DNA from: Tubulanus polymorphus
Lineage: Eukaryota; Nemertea; Palaeonemertea; Tubulaniformes; Tubulanidae
DNA: 64,000 nt
Reading direction: 5' to 3'
Assembly (NCBI RefSeq): GCF_964204645.1
Contig: NC_134028.1
Location: 3,012,501 to 3,076,500, forward strand
Shown here: in pieces, positions 1-12,000 of the stretch
Layout: each line of letters begins with the position of its first letter
Numbering within the stretch: position 1 is the stretch's first letter
Program-made: the position numbers and the translations under genes
The notes under the pieces: generated by a model
The model's input: the letters and a program-made list of their open reading frames with translations, nothing else
Told to the model about the DNA's origin: nothing
The model's database searches: none

Positions 1-1763
1 GTCAGTATCAGTATAAGAACATAGTTCACGCCTTGGTTATGATTCATCGCACAGAAGGAGCTAAAGGTAAAATCAGTGGATATTCTGATGTCCCTTCAAA
101 ATCTGATACAACAAAAATTCAAATTTCCATACAGCGTTGATATGTTTGTTATAGGTTTATATAGTGGACTGGGAGCGACGTTGATGAGAGATGCTCCTTT
201 CTCCGGTCTCTACCTCATGTTTTATACACAACTGAAGAAATCTGCATTTCAACGTAAGTAATTTCACACTCATTGCCCTCGTGCCCTCTGTGTGGTGGTG
301 CTTGCTTTTCATAGAATAGCGATTACTTTGTGAGAGTCTAATTTTTTTTAACAAGACTCACAAACCACAAAGTATTGGCTGTTATGTGTATTAACACACT
401 GCTAGCTGTGTTGTATACCAAGCTTCTCTAACAGAAGAGTTTTCTTTATTTTTCTAGACACTTCTCCCAGCTACCAAGTTAAATCTGATATCATACTAAG
501 GGTGAGGTGTATACGGTAATTTTATTATTAAAGTATTTTTATTTCTATGTCAGGATGAGTTAGTGTTGCTGATGTGAGGAACGGTATTGCTGATGCCTTG
601 TAATACTCTTGACTCTTTCATTTTTGGTTCTCGTATTTCCTGTTTTTAGACTAATTCAAACGCACTAAACGATGTGCGTAGTTCTTTCCTGAGGCATATC
701 ATCTGCTTGAGTAGTAGTTCCGTCTTGAGATGATAAAATGTGTGTAACATTCTTTTGACACATAAAAAAAATATATACCTCCAGTTTTAAGAATATAATG
801 AGTAAACACTTAGATTTTACATTGTAAAAATGAGTCAAATATGTCGAGCAGAATTGTAAATGGTGATAGCTGACATATTTGTGGTCAAGACAAAAGATCT
901 GATAGTGAAAAATTATCTTCATATTTCAAGTGCCTTAATATAGCAGTTTGTAACTTATGACATTTTGATTAAGGTTGATTATGTACCGGTTACGTCAAAT
1001 CCCTATCGTGTTTATTAAGCTTTGAGTACAGTAAAACAGTGCAATTAATATTTTCTAGAAGGTCTGCATCATGGCATTTCCCTGTCCACTGTTTAAAATC
1101 AGGTTTAAGGCTTATATCTAATGTCTGTTTGCAATTTCATATTTTTGCAGGTGATTTGAAAGAACACCATAAACCTCTGGTGTATTTCATGTGCGGTGTA
1201 ATGGCGGGATCGTTGGCTTCTGTTGTTACACAACCCGCTGATGTTATTAAAACACACATGCAACTCTACCCGGATAGATTCAGTTCAGTTTCCAGTGCCA
1301 TCATGCATATTTACAAGGTTTGTCTGGTTTTTAAGAACCAGAAGCTAGACACATTGTTCATTAGTGCATACGTGTACATCTGTCAAAGTCTCTTCTATTC
1401 AATTACTTATCTTGCCTATTATCTGACCCTGTAGACATCTTGACCGATTTATCTATTTATTTAAACATTTTGACCTCGTTTTGTGTGTGCAAAGAGTAAT
1501 CTAGGGATGTAACATTGAAATGATCAAGACCGATAGGAAAATAATCAGATTGTTGTCAATTTCAGACTGATGGTGTTGTTGGTTTTATGAGAGGCATTAT
1601 TCCGCGCTGTTTGAGACGGACATTAATGGCTGCTATGGCGTGGACAGTATATGAACAGGTAATTAAGTAACAGTACAATTTACAAATTGATTCTCATCTG
1701 ATGAAATTGCTCAAATGATGTTTGTTTCTTCAGATAATGAAAGGAGTTGGAATGAAGGCTTAG
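1..1763 (+). CDS. SLC25A38: Mitochondrial glycine carrier SLC25A38, 3' part
   Basis: Coding exons are <1-66, 155-253, 1151-1317, 1566-1658 and 1734-1763 (TAG), all with GT-AG junctions in a continuous frame; the 5' end lies outside the window. SLC25A38 (yeast Hem25) imports glycine across the inner mitochondrial membrane for heme synthesis. What I see: [15 protein letters not shown] in exon 2, typical of this subfamily; the carrier signature [10 protein letters not shown] (Px[DE]xx[KR]) in exon 3; and the conserved ending [16 protein letters not shown], followed by a nine-residue tail in its own small exon. The visible part is about 150 residues, roughly half of a ~300-residue carrier. The subfamily call rests on these motifs, which differ from generic SLC25 members. 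The next gene downstream is on the opposite strand. Confidence 0.93.
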
Positions 1764-2560
1764 CGTTGTATGCATGCATGCATTTCGTTTCCATCCATCA
1801 TAGTAGTAATGGACAATTGAACATGCATTTATCATATCAGTCACAAGTGAGAAATTAGAGCAATAACTTTCACAACTGAGATTTTCAATTGTCTGTGAAC
1901 TGTGAAGTTTGTGGGAGCTGCATTGATGATGGATTTATGAAATATTGATCCATGACAAACTTCCTTCCATATCTCAAAATAAACAGCTAATTATAAGTAA
2001 TTATACGAATGAAAAATGACGATTCACAAAATTGAGTAGACCTTACATGAGGAAGTGGTAATTGTTACGGGGTTGATTTTGTTACAATTATTGCTTGAAA
2101 TTGTTAATGAATTTAAATGGGTTATGTAATCAGTTATATATATATTTCGCTTTTTTCAAGAATTCTGTCTTAATGAGTTATACCTACCTGTCACTAATCG
2201 GCATCTGGCAGTTATAGTGGTTTCATTGTTTTGATATGAAAATGTAACTTGACTTGTTGCATATGATAATGAAAGTACATAGGTACTTAGTTTGTTTTCA
2301 CTTCTTGAACTATATCTTTGTTAATGAGTTATTTGATGCCGAACCAGTTTTGTTTCTGTGGGGTTACATTAGTTGTGGATTTCTGGTTCTGGATAACTGG
2401 AACAAATGATTTTAATACTTGCATACATTACAAAGATGTAGCGCTTTTTGTTAACTATGATTAGCTAAGCGTACTGGTAGATGTAAATATTTTATGAGAG
2501 AACATGCCCTGGTATTTATTTTGATAATAAAAAAGAGTATTCAATCATTTAATACGTAGT
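1764..2560 (+). terminator. SLC25A38 3'UTR with poly(A) signal
   Basis: After the stop at 1761-1763 there is about 770 bp without a gene. The first good AATAAA is at 2526-2531, so cleavage is expected near 2545-2560. The stretch is AT-rich, and I see no other structure in it. Confidence 0.6.
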
Positions 2561-3164
2561 CTTTGTAAGTTTCACGATTTTATATCCCTTCATGCTGGGT
2601 TTGAAGCAATTTCATGACTTGCAGTTACAATATCTCATGCAGACTCAATTCTATGAAAATGCGCTTTCCTAAGCCTTACTATACTACGATGTCCATGTAG
2701 TAGTGTCCAACTTAGTACATCAAACAGGAATTGACATTGACCAATCTAGCGTCCTATTATTTATAGGGCTAGTTGAAGATACCTTGCAGTATTAGGCATA
2801 AGACCATAATTTGGCCAGTAGGCGTCTCCAGGTGATATATACAAATATACAGGTACCGGTAAGCCGCAGTAAAAATAAGAGGATTTCCTAGAACTTGAGC
2901 TGTACCTAACATGCTTTCCTGCAATTCTTGGCAGATTATGTGGGGCAAAACCACTTTAACATGTAGCGAGGATCCCTTGGAAAACATGCCTAAATATAAA
3001 CGCGAACTCGACTATTTTCTAACAAAATCAACAATTTATTGTCACACATTCTAATAATTCCTTGCGTTGCTAGCTTCAAATACATTCATTGAAGATGCAG
3101 CTTAAGGCTCTATGTATCTTTGTACAATGGTCATTAAAACTCTACAAAAATTCTAGCATTATCT
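2561..3164. other. Convergent intergenic spacer and NDUFB10 3'UTR
   Basis: This is the spacer between the 3' ends of SLC25A38 (+) and NDUFB10 (-). On the minus strand an AATAAA reads at 3040-3035 (TTTATT on plus), giving NDUFB10 a short 3'UTR ending near 3015. I see no coding signal. Confidence 0.5.
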
Positions 3165-4554
3165 TTATTGAAATTCGTAATCGTGTTTGGCAGACCAATC
3201 TATCGGTGGTTCTGGCTGATCTTTAGCATTTCGTCCCATACCGACTCTACCGTGTCTTCTTTCCCAGACTAATCGATGTTTCTCTTTCATATATGACTGA
3301 GTAACAGACGCGTTGGCACCCATATCTCCATCTACAAAAAATATCACATTTGCAGGATGAAAAGTACTTATCTCTCGAAACTGGTACAATACCCGGTAAA
3401 TAAAACTTGTGTAAGTCAGAAAAGTTTACACTGGCAAAATATGTCCGACTTTTAAGACGGATTGAGCGGGACATTTACTGAAAAAGATTCAAGTTGAAAT
3501 TGAACATGCACCTCATGACAGTGAAGAGAGAAGTCATCTTCGTTGATCTCATTCACTAAAGGTAAATCAGTTAAGGTAATCAAACTTTTCCTCACGGGTC
3601 CAAGTTATTTTTCGCTTCAAATGCAGCCAACTAAGGGAATATTATTTCTTTTATTCTCAATTCTGGGGGATAAAATATTTGTCCGCTTTAGGCCTTACTT
3701 TGTATGCGGTTTGGATAAGATCGATAGAAAAATGAAACTTCTGCACCCAAAAATTCTTTCAAATAACGCGATCTGATTTACGCAAGTTTTACTGTAGCTT
3801 GCTAAGCTTACGAGCGAATACTTACATTTGATGAAATAATTCGTGGCAGCTTGTTCGTAATCTTCAATGATTTTCTTGCATCTGTTTTTTCGATCTATAT
3901 CGCCTTCCCAGGTATAGCATTCGACCTTTCTTTGTCTGAGGATATCAACTATCTTCATATCAACCAACCTGCAAATGTAGAAACCATTTCCGTATTCGTT
4001 GGAAAAATATGAACGATAAGAACATGAAATTTATTGAAAATCCACTTTCAACTTACTTATCTCTCTTGTATTGTAAGTTAGCCTCAGTGAAACAGACTAT
4101 ATCTCCAACCTCACATTCATCTATATCCTTCACTCTCGGGAACTTTTCATGGTAATACGGATATGGATTCTTGCTTTGCATGGGAACAACAATTTTTTCT
4201 GAAAGTGACAGTGAGGAATGAAACATTAAGACCCTAACTATCCATTTTTTGGGTTGGTGACGGTGTTTTCTTTGCTGCTTATATTACACAGTGCAGTTGT
4301 AATGCTCAGTTGGAAGATTGGTTTGGAAACAATTGCATATAATCATCTGTATTTCGATTAATTGAATTGTATTGACGACCCTGGCTTCAGTTCAGCAAGG
4401 AAAATGACCTCTTCTTCCTCGACTGACTCTCAAACAACAGATTCATTCACGATTACAAACCTCGCACGAAGGTAACTGGGGCATCAATTACACCCCAAAC
4501 GACATCAAAAAACTTCTCTAAAGTTCGCTTCTGTTCTGGTCCATCAGCCCCCAT
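3165..4554 (-). CDS. NDUFB10: NADH dehydrogenase 1 beta subcomplex subunit 10 (complex I)
   Basis: Coding exons on the minus strand are 4554-4461 (ATG), 4198-4057, 3968-3826 and 3331-3165 (TAA). They total 546 nt and encode 181 aa (human about 172). NDUFB10 is an accessory subunit of the membrane arm of respiratory complex I on the intermembrane-space side. What I see: the N-terminal block RTLEKFFDVVWGVIDAPVTF; then NPYPYYHEKFPRVKDIDECEV..DIVC, parallel to the family's YYYYHRQYRRVPDITEC..DIMC and keeping its C-x6-C spacing; and a second cysteine pair, here C-x12-C, where I recall C-x11-C in human. The C-terminal tail is more divergent and proline-rich (QPEPPIDW). It is divergent from YKT6 across 847 bp. 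Confidence 0.92.
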
Positions 4555-4599
4555 AATTTCCGATATTCTTTATAATTTTTACAGGAAAAAAGATTTTTT

Positions 4600-4690
4600 C
4601 AGCCAACACGGAAGTGACCCGAAATCCAGAGTGGGGAATGTTGAACGCACAAATCCGTAGTGAGTTCGAATCCCATCCACGAGTTGATTT
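4600..4690 (+). repeat. tRNA-like (SINE-type) fragment
   Basis: GAGTTCGAATCCC at about 4662-4674 is an RNA polymerase III box B (T-arm) sequence, but no matching acceptor stem or complete D arm can be folded. It is probably debris of a tRNA-derived SINE. Confidence 0.35.
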
Positions 4691-4830
4691 CTTTTTCAGA
4701 AAATTAACAAACTTTAGCGATGGGGTTAGTTGCAAAATATGCAATTGATGTGATATTAAAATAATTCTTTTGTAGTATCAATCAATAATCCCGTACCCTG
4801 TGAAATCAGCCCTGCACCTTCGCTTGCCAG

Positions 4831-4882
4831 GAGCCCGTTATCGCTCCCTAGCGTAGTGGGTTCGAATCCTGCTTGACGGGTG
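4831..4882 (+). repeat. tRNA-like (SINE-type) fragment with short stem
   Basis: GGGTTCGAATCC at 4858-4869 is a canonical box B / T loop. It is bracketed by CCCGT near 4834 and ACGGG near 4876, which can pair as a short acceptor-like stem. The enclosed ~42 bp is too short for a tRNA, so this looks like a deleted tRNA-derived element. Confidence 0.35.
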
Positions 4883-5401
4883 AAGATGTAATCAGTCATG
4901 CATGGCGGATTGGCGACCACTGGTGGATTTGATAGAAGTAACTGACAATATGATTTTTCCAACGTTGCAGGGAGTAATATTTGAATTTTGAAAATATAAT
5001 ATTTCTCTCGCCTTCTTTCCTTGCCTGTTCTGTTAAGGCTCAATAAAGTCATTTGAATTTGAATTTGACCTGACGAATACTTCCGGGTTTTAGAAAAGGG
5101 CACCCAAAAATTTCGATATTTCTACGTCAACGACTTGAAAACAACCGGCATATCTATTACTTATTACTAATCACCTTTGATACTAATCATCGAAGTGGAG
5201 TGGCTGTGAAGACGACGGAATTAAAAGAATTTGAAGTAAGTTTGAATCCGAATCATCATCATATGGCACGAAAAATGGAATTGGAAGAAATGAATAAATT
5301 GCACTACACACTCACCTTAGCTAATATTTGACTCTGCCAGATGGATGCCAACCAAATAAAACGTAATTACTCTCCTTTTTTTCCATAGGAAGATCCGCAG
5401 T

Positions 5402-7349
5402 ATGAAGCTATTTGCGTTAACAATAGTTCATAAATCAACTAGCAAAGCTAAACTATTGAAAGCTAGTAATGATTTGTCTTCATTCGGGTATTTTCAAAGA
5501 TCGAGGTAAGTATTTGCACGCTGCTGCTGGCAACAATCGATGTAGATCTAAATATTTTGCTGAGGATACTTAGGCGATCCACGTTTGATTTCATTTCAGC
5601 GTGAAAGAATTCATGGACTTCACTTGTAAGATTGTTGTTGAACGAACTGCTTCGTGTTCACGATCTTCAGTTAAAGAACAGGAATATATGTTTCATGTTT
5701 TTGTCCGAGCGGACGGATTATCCGGCGTTCTTATCAGCGACAGCGAATATCCACCGAGAGTCAGTTTTACTCTTCTGAGTAAGGTAAGAAGACTGTTTCA
5801 AATATATGGCAGATATTCCTTAGAATTTATTTAGATAGTGAAAATAATATGAAGTGGACATTTTGATGGACCCATCCAGATACTAGTCTGAGCCATTCTG
5901 ATTTAGATATTTCAGCTGCTTTTTCGACCGCAAAATTAGGATTTAGGTGGTTTTTACCAGTCTAAGACCATCTCAATATAGCCAATTTAACAACTTTCAG
6001 TCTTAAGTTCAGTCTTAAGTTTTTGAAAATACTATAAATAAAAATATGAAAATACTATAATATATATAGGACTTAAGTCTAAACTATGGAACTGGCCCTA
6101 GAGGGTTAAGATAAGGGTAGGATAAGGGTACGGTTGGCGTCTGGCCCGGTTTGCTCTAATGGTCAGAGCGCTGTGCTAGCACTGCAGTGCTTGCTGGTTG
6201 GAACCCTAATTTTCGTGCTTATTTCTTCAAATTATTACAATATATGCGCATTAGAGATGTCTATCAGAATAAGATCCGACTGCTATCCAGATAGGCGTCA
6301 GATAGGTGTGTCTCTAGAATAGCCACACTGAAATATTGATTCGTATCTAGAGATAGATCTATCAAAATTGATGTATGAAATGATGTATTTAGTCTCCTGT
6401 AATCAAGATTGTATTGAATTAAATGTTTATCGTCAAACAGAGGAAAATTAATATCTTTGTATCGTTCAGGTTCTGGATGAATTCACCGCCAAGTATCCAG
6501 CTTCTACATGGAATAGTTTAGTTGAAAAGTAAGTTGTTGTCTTTGCTTTATTTAGGCTACTAGAAAATCATGCACTGCAAGTCAACTGAAATTATTAGTT
6601 TCTCATAGTAGACTCATTTTAAATAGAGTCCTTTCAAGGCTGAATTATCATCTAACACAATTGCAAATCTTAGAAGGTGAAAATGTGAATTAAATTCCAT
6701 TATCTAATTCAAATCTTATTGGCTTACTCAATTACTAAAAATCACTGGTCCAAAATGATTCAAGTCAGATTATACTTTCATTTACATGTAGGCCTATGTG
6801 TGAGAAAGTAGGATGTGACCTGAACTCTTTCTGTTAAAATTTGTAGACCAAAGTCAGGCTGATTAAATAGTAGACATATTTCTAGGTTTTGATATTCATG
6901 CGTTATTTAATTTGTTTTCAGTCAAGTAGAATTTAAACCATGTGATGAATACTTGGCGCGCTACCAGAATCCAAAAGAAGCTGATGCTATGATGAAGTTG
7001 CAGACTGACTTAGACGAAACTAAAATCATTCTCGTGAGTAATTCTTAAGAGAAAAATAAAACTGTGCACATAGTTGAATTAGAAAATGTTTAATGGAAAT
7101 ATTGTTTGTTTTTCAGCACGACTGTCTTGAAGGTGTTCTACAACGCGGTGAAAACTTAGATAATTTAATCGAAAAGTCGGAAGGTTTGAGTATGCAGTCG
7201 AAGACATTCTATAAAACGGTCAGTAATATCAATTTTCTTCATAAAACAATAAGAATAGTTAAGGCAAAATGAGTAAGATTCATAATCTGTACGATTTCAC
7301 AATTTTTCCGCAGGCCAAGAAGACAAACCAGTGCTGTGTCATATTGTGA
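5402..7349 (+). CDS. YKT6: Synaptobrevin homologue YKT6 (longin R-SNARE)
   Basis: Coding exons are 5402-5505, 5600-5783, 6470-6528, 6922-7033, 7117-7218 and 7314-7349, encoding 198 aa, the same length I recall for human YKT6. YKT6 is a lipid-anchored R-SNARE acting in ER-Golgi, endosomal and autophagosome-lysosome fusion. What I see: an N-terminal longin domain (about 1-130; starts MKLFALTIVHK, with VKEQEYMFHVFVR in the middle), the linker YLARYQNPKEAD, then the SNARE motif (about 138-195; LDETKIIL...LQRGENLDNLIEKSE) with the zero-layer arginine in LQRGENL. The C-terminus CCVIL gives the palmitoylated and prenylated cysteine pair of the family. The final residue is Leu, where human has Met (CCAIM). 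Confidence 0.96.
6140..6215 (+). repeat. tRNA-Ala-like SINE head in YKT6 intron 2
   Basis: The D arm GCTCtaatggtcaGAGC is intact. An anticodon-arm-like stretch follows with loop CTAGCAC (formal anticodon AGC, Ala), then a degenerate box B (GGTTGGAACCC). The T stem and acceptor stem do not pair. This is best read as a tRNA-derived SINE or tRNA pseudogene. Confidence 0.4.
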
Positions 7350-8830
7350 TGGAGCTATCTATCAATTCGTTGTGATTATGAACTGTGTGAATCTGTACAA
7401 GGACGCTTCGATAAAAAACAATAAGATGGTAGTTGTAACTGTTGAAGTCAGTGACGGATTAACGTGCGGTCTATCGTAACTGTAAAAATGTAATATCGTG
7501 TGAACCTCATAATGTAGACCATTGTATACGTTTAGTTTCAAATAGATTCATACTAGGAACGCCTGCCTTCACAGTGACACAAACCCAGAGTATAAATGCT
7601 CATGTATTGTCTTAGTGTATCTTATACGTTGCTGCACGTATTGTTGTAAATTTGTATTCATTCTGATTCTGTAAGATTTGAATCAAGGCTAAGAAAGAAT
7701 ATGTTTTTATTAGATTACGGTGCGATGATCTGGTAGTCGAATGAAACAGCTGCCGCGGTTGTTTGTATTCAATACATGTTGTACATGTAATAATCAATAC
7801 TGTGCTTGTTGGGCATTTATTGAAACGGATCCGTTAAGCTGCTGTAAATTGACATTATCTCATCGGTATTAAGGATTAACTTGTTGCGAATTGTTTAAAT
7901 GTGTACGAAGTTTCTCCATGAGTTATGTAATATTTCTTGTAGTCAGTCAATCATAAATACCTCTCATCTTCCTTTTATTTCACAAATTCCTTGGAAATAT
8001 TTTCATAGAATTTTCTTAATACACATGTACAGGGGTAAATTGTCTTCTAAAAAAAGACTATTATTGGTGGAAGTTGTTAAATCCAGAAACCTCATTTCTA
8101 AAGTTAGACTACTCGTAGAAGTGTAGTTTTTAGAACCAAGGTTTGAGCTGCTTTTTGTTGTACCTTGAAATATCTGAGTGAGACTCACGAAAGTGGCTAG
8201 GAAGACCAGCGAGCATAATTATGATTACAGTAGATGCTATGTAAATGGAATTGTTAAATTTATGTAATTGACTTAATTGTGGAAGTGGGACACTGTCTTC
8301 ATAGCTGTATTGTTGATTCTTGCCTGTTATACATTTTTCATGACTCCTTTTCTAGAGTATGGTTTGTGAATGGCATCAACTGATGTTGATGTAATAGTTT
8401 ATTTTTAGGCACTCTTTTATGAACTATGACTGGTGAATTAGTCGTCTCTACAAGTCATGCGAGAAATTTAATACACATACATCATCATTATAAATAGCTT
8501 TGCGTTCATTTTGTAATATAAATACGTTATTGATTGGGATATTCTAACCAATCCATTAAATTACAGTATCAGTTTTATTTGGCCAGACCGAGACATAGTT
8601 GATATAATTGTGATCACATACCCTTGAGAAGTACGTACAGGTATATGTATATTATGTACAATGTATGATGCTTATTGCATGTGTTAGGGCTTTTGGTTGA
8701 TTTTCAATACTTTTAAAAAGTGATATAAGATCATAATATATTTTATGTAAATGCCATGTATAGAGTATATATTATAATACAATGTATGTATGAATGAATG
8801 TATGTATAATAAAACCGTCGCGAAAATATT
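7350..8830 (+). terminator. YKT6 3'UTR and poly(A) signal
   Basis: About 1.46 kb without a gene follows the YKT6 stop. The best poly(A) signal is AATAAA at 8808-8813, just after a short GTAT/GAAT-rich run (8775-8805). The open frames inside (for example 7899-8126) have no family resemblance. Confidence 0.6.
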
Positions 8831-8964
8831 TTGTGTTTGTTCACTTGAATCAATGATTGTATTTACATGGATTGAGGAAATTCTTCATATTGTATGTACT
8901 TCCAAAAATGGCATAAATAGCTGACCAATTTAAAGCGATAAGCCGTTGGCGTCATAAAAATGTG

Positions 8965-8990
8965 CATGTGTGGGATTCGAACCCTCAACG
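8965..8990 (-). repeat. tRNA-like box B fragment upstream of RPL3
   Basis: TGGGATTCGAACCCT at 8971-8985 is a box B on the minus strand. No cloverleaf could be drawn from the flanks. It lies about 60 bp upstream of the RPL3 start region, so the insertion sits inside or next to the promoter. Confidence 0.3.
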
Positions 8991-9035
8991 TATATCTCTG
9001 CGCATGCTCCGGTAGCTGACGTTGAACCTCATCTG

Positions 9036-9063
9036 TGTCGCTCTCTTTTTCAGATCAGCCATC
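9036..9063 (+). promoter_or_regulatory. RPL3 5'TOP tract and short 5'UTR
   Basis: CTCTCTTTTTC at 9041-9051 lies 13-23 nt before the ATG. Metazoan ribosomal-protein mRNAs usually begin at a C inside such a tract (5'TOP), which puts translation under mTOR/LARP1 control. The start site is inferred to be near 9041, giving a 5'UTR of about 23 nt. I see no TATA box. Confidence 0.65.
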
Positions 9064-12000
9064 ATGGTGAGTTGACGTGTGAAAATTCTCTTGCTTACTT
9101 GATAAAATCTGTCGCCATCCGTGGCTTAATAGATAAATTTGATACAAAAACGTTATTGAACACCATAAGTTGAGATAATGAATTGTTAATTGATATTTTT
9201 GAATTGAAATATCGGCTATATGGGAAGGTAAATGTTTGAAGCGCCGGCTGATTCCATTGCAAAGGTGGCTCGCCCTTTCCTTATGTTAAACCACCTATAT
9301 TGCAGTGCTAAACTGATGCAATGAGAGCTGCATTACATAGCATTATTTAAAAGATTTTCCATTTATTTTAACCTTTTCAGTCGCACAGAAAATTTTCTGC
9401 TCCGAGGCATGGCTCTTTGGCCTTCCTCCCGAAGAAACGTAGTAGACGTCACCGCGGTAAATGCAAGTCTTTCCCGAAGGACAACAAAACCCAACCATGC
9501 CACTTGACAGCGTTCCTCGGCTACAAGGCCGGTATGACTCATGTCGTACGTGAAGCCGACCGACCGGGTTCCAAGTTGAACAAGAAGGAAATCGTTGAAG
9601 CTGTCACGATCGTCGAGACTCCACCGATGATCGCTGTCGGTGTTGTAGGTTACATCGAAACACCGAAAGGCCTCCGTACGTTCAAGACCGTGTTCGCTGA
9701 GCATTTGAGCGAAGAATGTCGAAGAAGATTCTACAAGAACTGGTGAGAATTAATATAATCAGCTTTTTAACTTCACTTTCAGGGATGTATCAATAAAAAA
9801 GTCCAGTAGTGGGGTTTATGGGATGATCAACTGTGGAACCACAGGATAATTTATTTTTAAATCCAGGATATAATAGGCCCCTTACATTAGATCGATACCC
9901 TGAAAAGATGACCGACTTGGTTTAGAAATTTGATGATCTCTGACCTTTCGGTGCCGATGGATGAATTTGCAATGTGATGAAAACGCATTTTGTTGCTAAA
10001 TGCGCTGGCAACCTGAACAACACTGTTGATATCACATGCTGCCTTCCTTCTGAAGCAATTCTCCAACTGTTAATGAATCTTATAAATCTATGTTTTCACC
10101 TGGTTTTTATCTCGTATACGAATATAATAACACATTACTCACGTGTAGGCCCCGCTCTGAGTTGATCTCTGAAGGGCTTTGCATACTGCCCCTCTGGTGC
10201 CTCCGTTGCATTATCGGGCATGTGTTACTATGGCTGCAGTTCTCCGCTCGTGTCTCGTACGCGATGAGGGCTCTAGCTTTTACTCTCCTCGTCATTTGTA
10301 AAGGTACCGATGCAAGAAGAAGGCTTTCACCAACTACGCCAAGAAATGGCAGGACAAGGTCGGCAAGAAAGACATCGCTCGTGACTTCGCCAAGATGAAG
10401 AAATACTGCAAGGTTATTCGAGTTATTGCCCACAGTCAGGTAAGAGACATTGTAATGAACGCAGGTTCAATTGGTGTCTGCCAATTCTGAAATTCACTTT
10501 TCCTAACACATTCGATGGAAACCCGTCCGATAGCAGGGAAGACATTTGGAATAACGAATGTATTCTGATATTCTTACAGATGAAGTTGCTGAAGAAACGT
10601 CAGAAGAAAGCTCACATCATGGAGATCCAAGTAAACGGCGGAACCATACCGAAGAAAGTTGACTTCGCTCGTCGTTTGATGGAGAAGAGTATCCCGGTTA
10701 ACCAGGTATTCAGCCCTGATGAGATGATCGATGTTATCGGTGTAACCAAGGGTAAAGGTTACAAGGGTAAGTGTGATCTTCGCTGCGTTAGAAATTCTCT
10801 TCATAACGTAATTATTAAATGATGAAAACGCATTCGTTGCCAAATGCGCAGGCAACCAGACATCAGTATGATGATACTACATGCTGCCTTCCTTCTGATG
10901 ACAATTTTTGTAAAACTGTAGTCTTGCTTAGTAAACTGTTCAAGTAGCTGAATTTTCCACAATTCCTTGTCTTTTTATTTGGTCAAGTCAAGTGTTTACT
11001 GCACTCGACTTCAGAATCAATTTGGTTGGAAGAAGTTTTTGATGCTGAGTATTTCTTTTTATTTCTTTAGGTGTTACATCCAGGTGGCACACCAAGAAAC
11101 TTCCGCGTAAGACGCATAAGGGTTTGAGAAAGGTCGCGTGTATCGGTGCTTGGCATCCGAGTCGAGTGCAGTTCTCTGTCGCTCGCGCCGGTCAGAAAGG
11201 TTATCATCACCGTACCGAAATCAACAAGAAGATCTACCGCATCGGCGCCGGAATTCACACTAAGGGCGGCAAAGTCATTAAGAATAACGCGTCGACTGAG
11301 TACGATATTACTGAGAAGACGATCACGCCCCTCGGTGGTTTCCCTCACTACGGTGAAGTCAACAATGATTATTTAATGATCCGAGGTGCTCTCGTCGGAC
11401 CCAAGAAGAGAGTGTTGACTCTTCGAAAGGTGAGTCTTGGACACCGTCTTGACAATAATACAGAAAATCCCTCCTAAAAATTGAATAGATTATTGACGTG
11501 CAAATGATGAACAAAAATAATAAGCATAGTTCAGCTGAAATTCTATGTTGATGCTAAAAGCTATCTGAGCACTCAATTTATCTGTGATGATGTCTTTATT
11601 TCGATGGTTGATGATTTTAACTGATGAATTGGTATTGTTATTATTTGCAGTCTCTGTTGGTGCACACCAAGCGTGTTGCGTTGGAGAAGATCAAGTTAAA
11701 GTTCATCGATACCTCTTCCAAGTTCGGTCACGGACGTTTCCAGACCAGAGAAGAGAAGATCGCCTTCATGGTAATTATTATTTCTTAATGATTGCGTCAG
11801 TAAACCGAGGAGAATCTATCGAGAAATTTAATGATGTGCATACATGATGATTGATTAGTCTTGCAGAATTTAAATAATCGTGTTGACGGATATCGCCCCT
11901 ATCTGATATGTACTTCATTGTTCTATATTTTATATCGATATTAATCTTAACCTTCTCGAAATATCAGCACATATGGCTTTTTAAATGTCTTCAATTTGAG

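Larger units (their letters stand above)
4555..5401. promoter_or_regulatory. Shared upstream region between divergent NDUFB10 and YKT6
   Basis: This 847-bp spacer must hold the start regions of both genes. I cannot point to a TATA box or a precise start site. It contains two tRNA-like fragments, listed separately. The open frame on the minus strand at 4756-5103 crosses one of them and is not credible as a gene. Confidence 0.4.

Noticed and set aside
4756-5103. 115-aa minus-strand frame as a gene
   Set aside because: It crosses a tRNA-like repeat (GFEPTTLGS comes from antisense box B sequence) and has no splice or family support.
6140-6215. Functional tRNA-Ala(AGC) gene
   Set aside because: T stem and acceptor stem do not pair and box B is mutated; called a tRNA-derived fragment instead.
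10440-10579. snoRNA in RPL3 intron 3
   Set aside because: A CTGA is present, but no RTGATGA C box in proper spacing.
11583-11625. A sixth C/D snoRNA in RPL3 intron 5 (GTGATGATG ... ACTGATG)
   Set aside because: C-to-D distance is only about 35-40 nt, there is no terminal stem and no rRNA complementarity.
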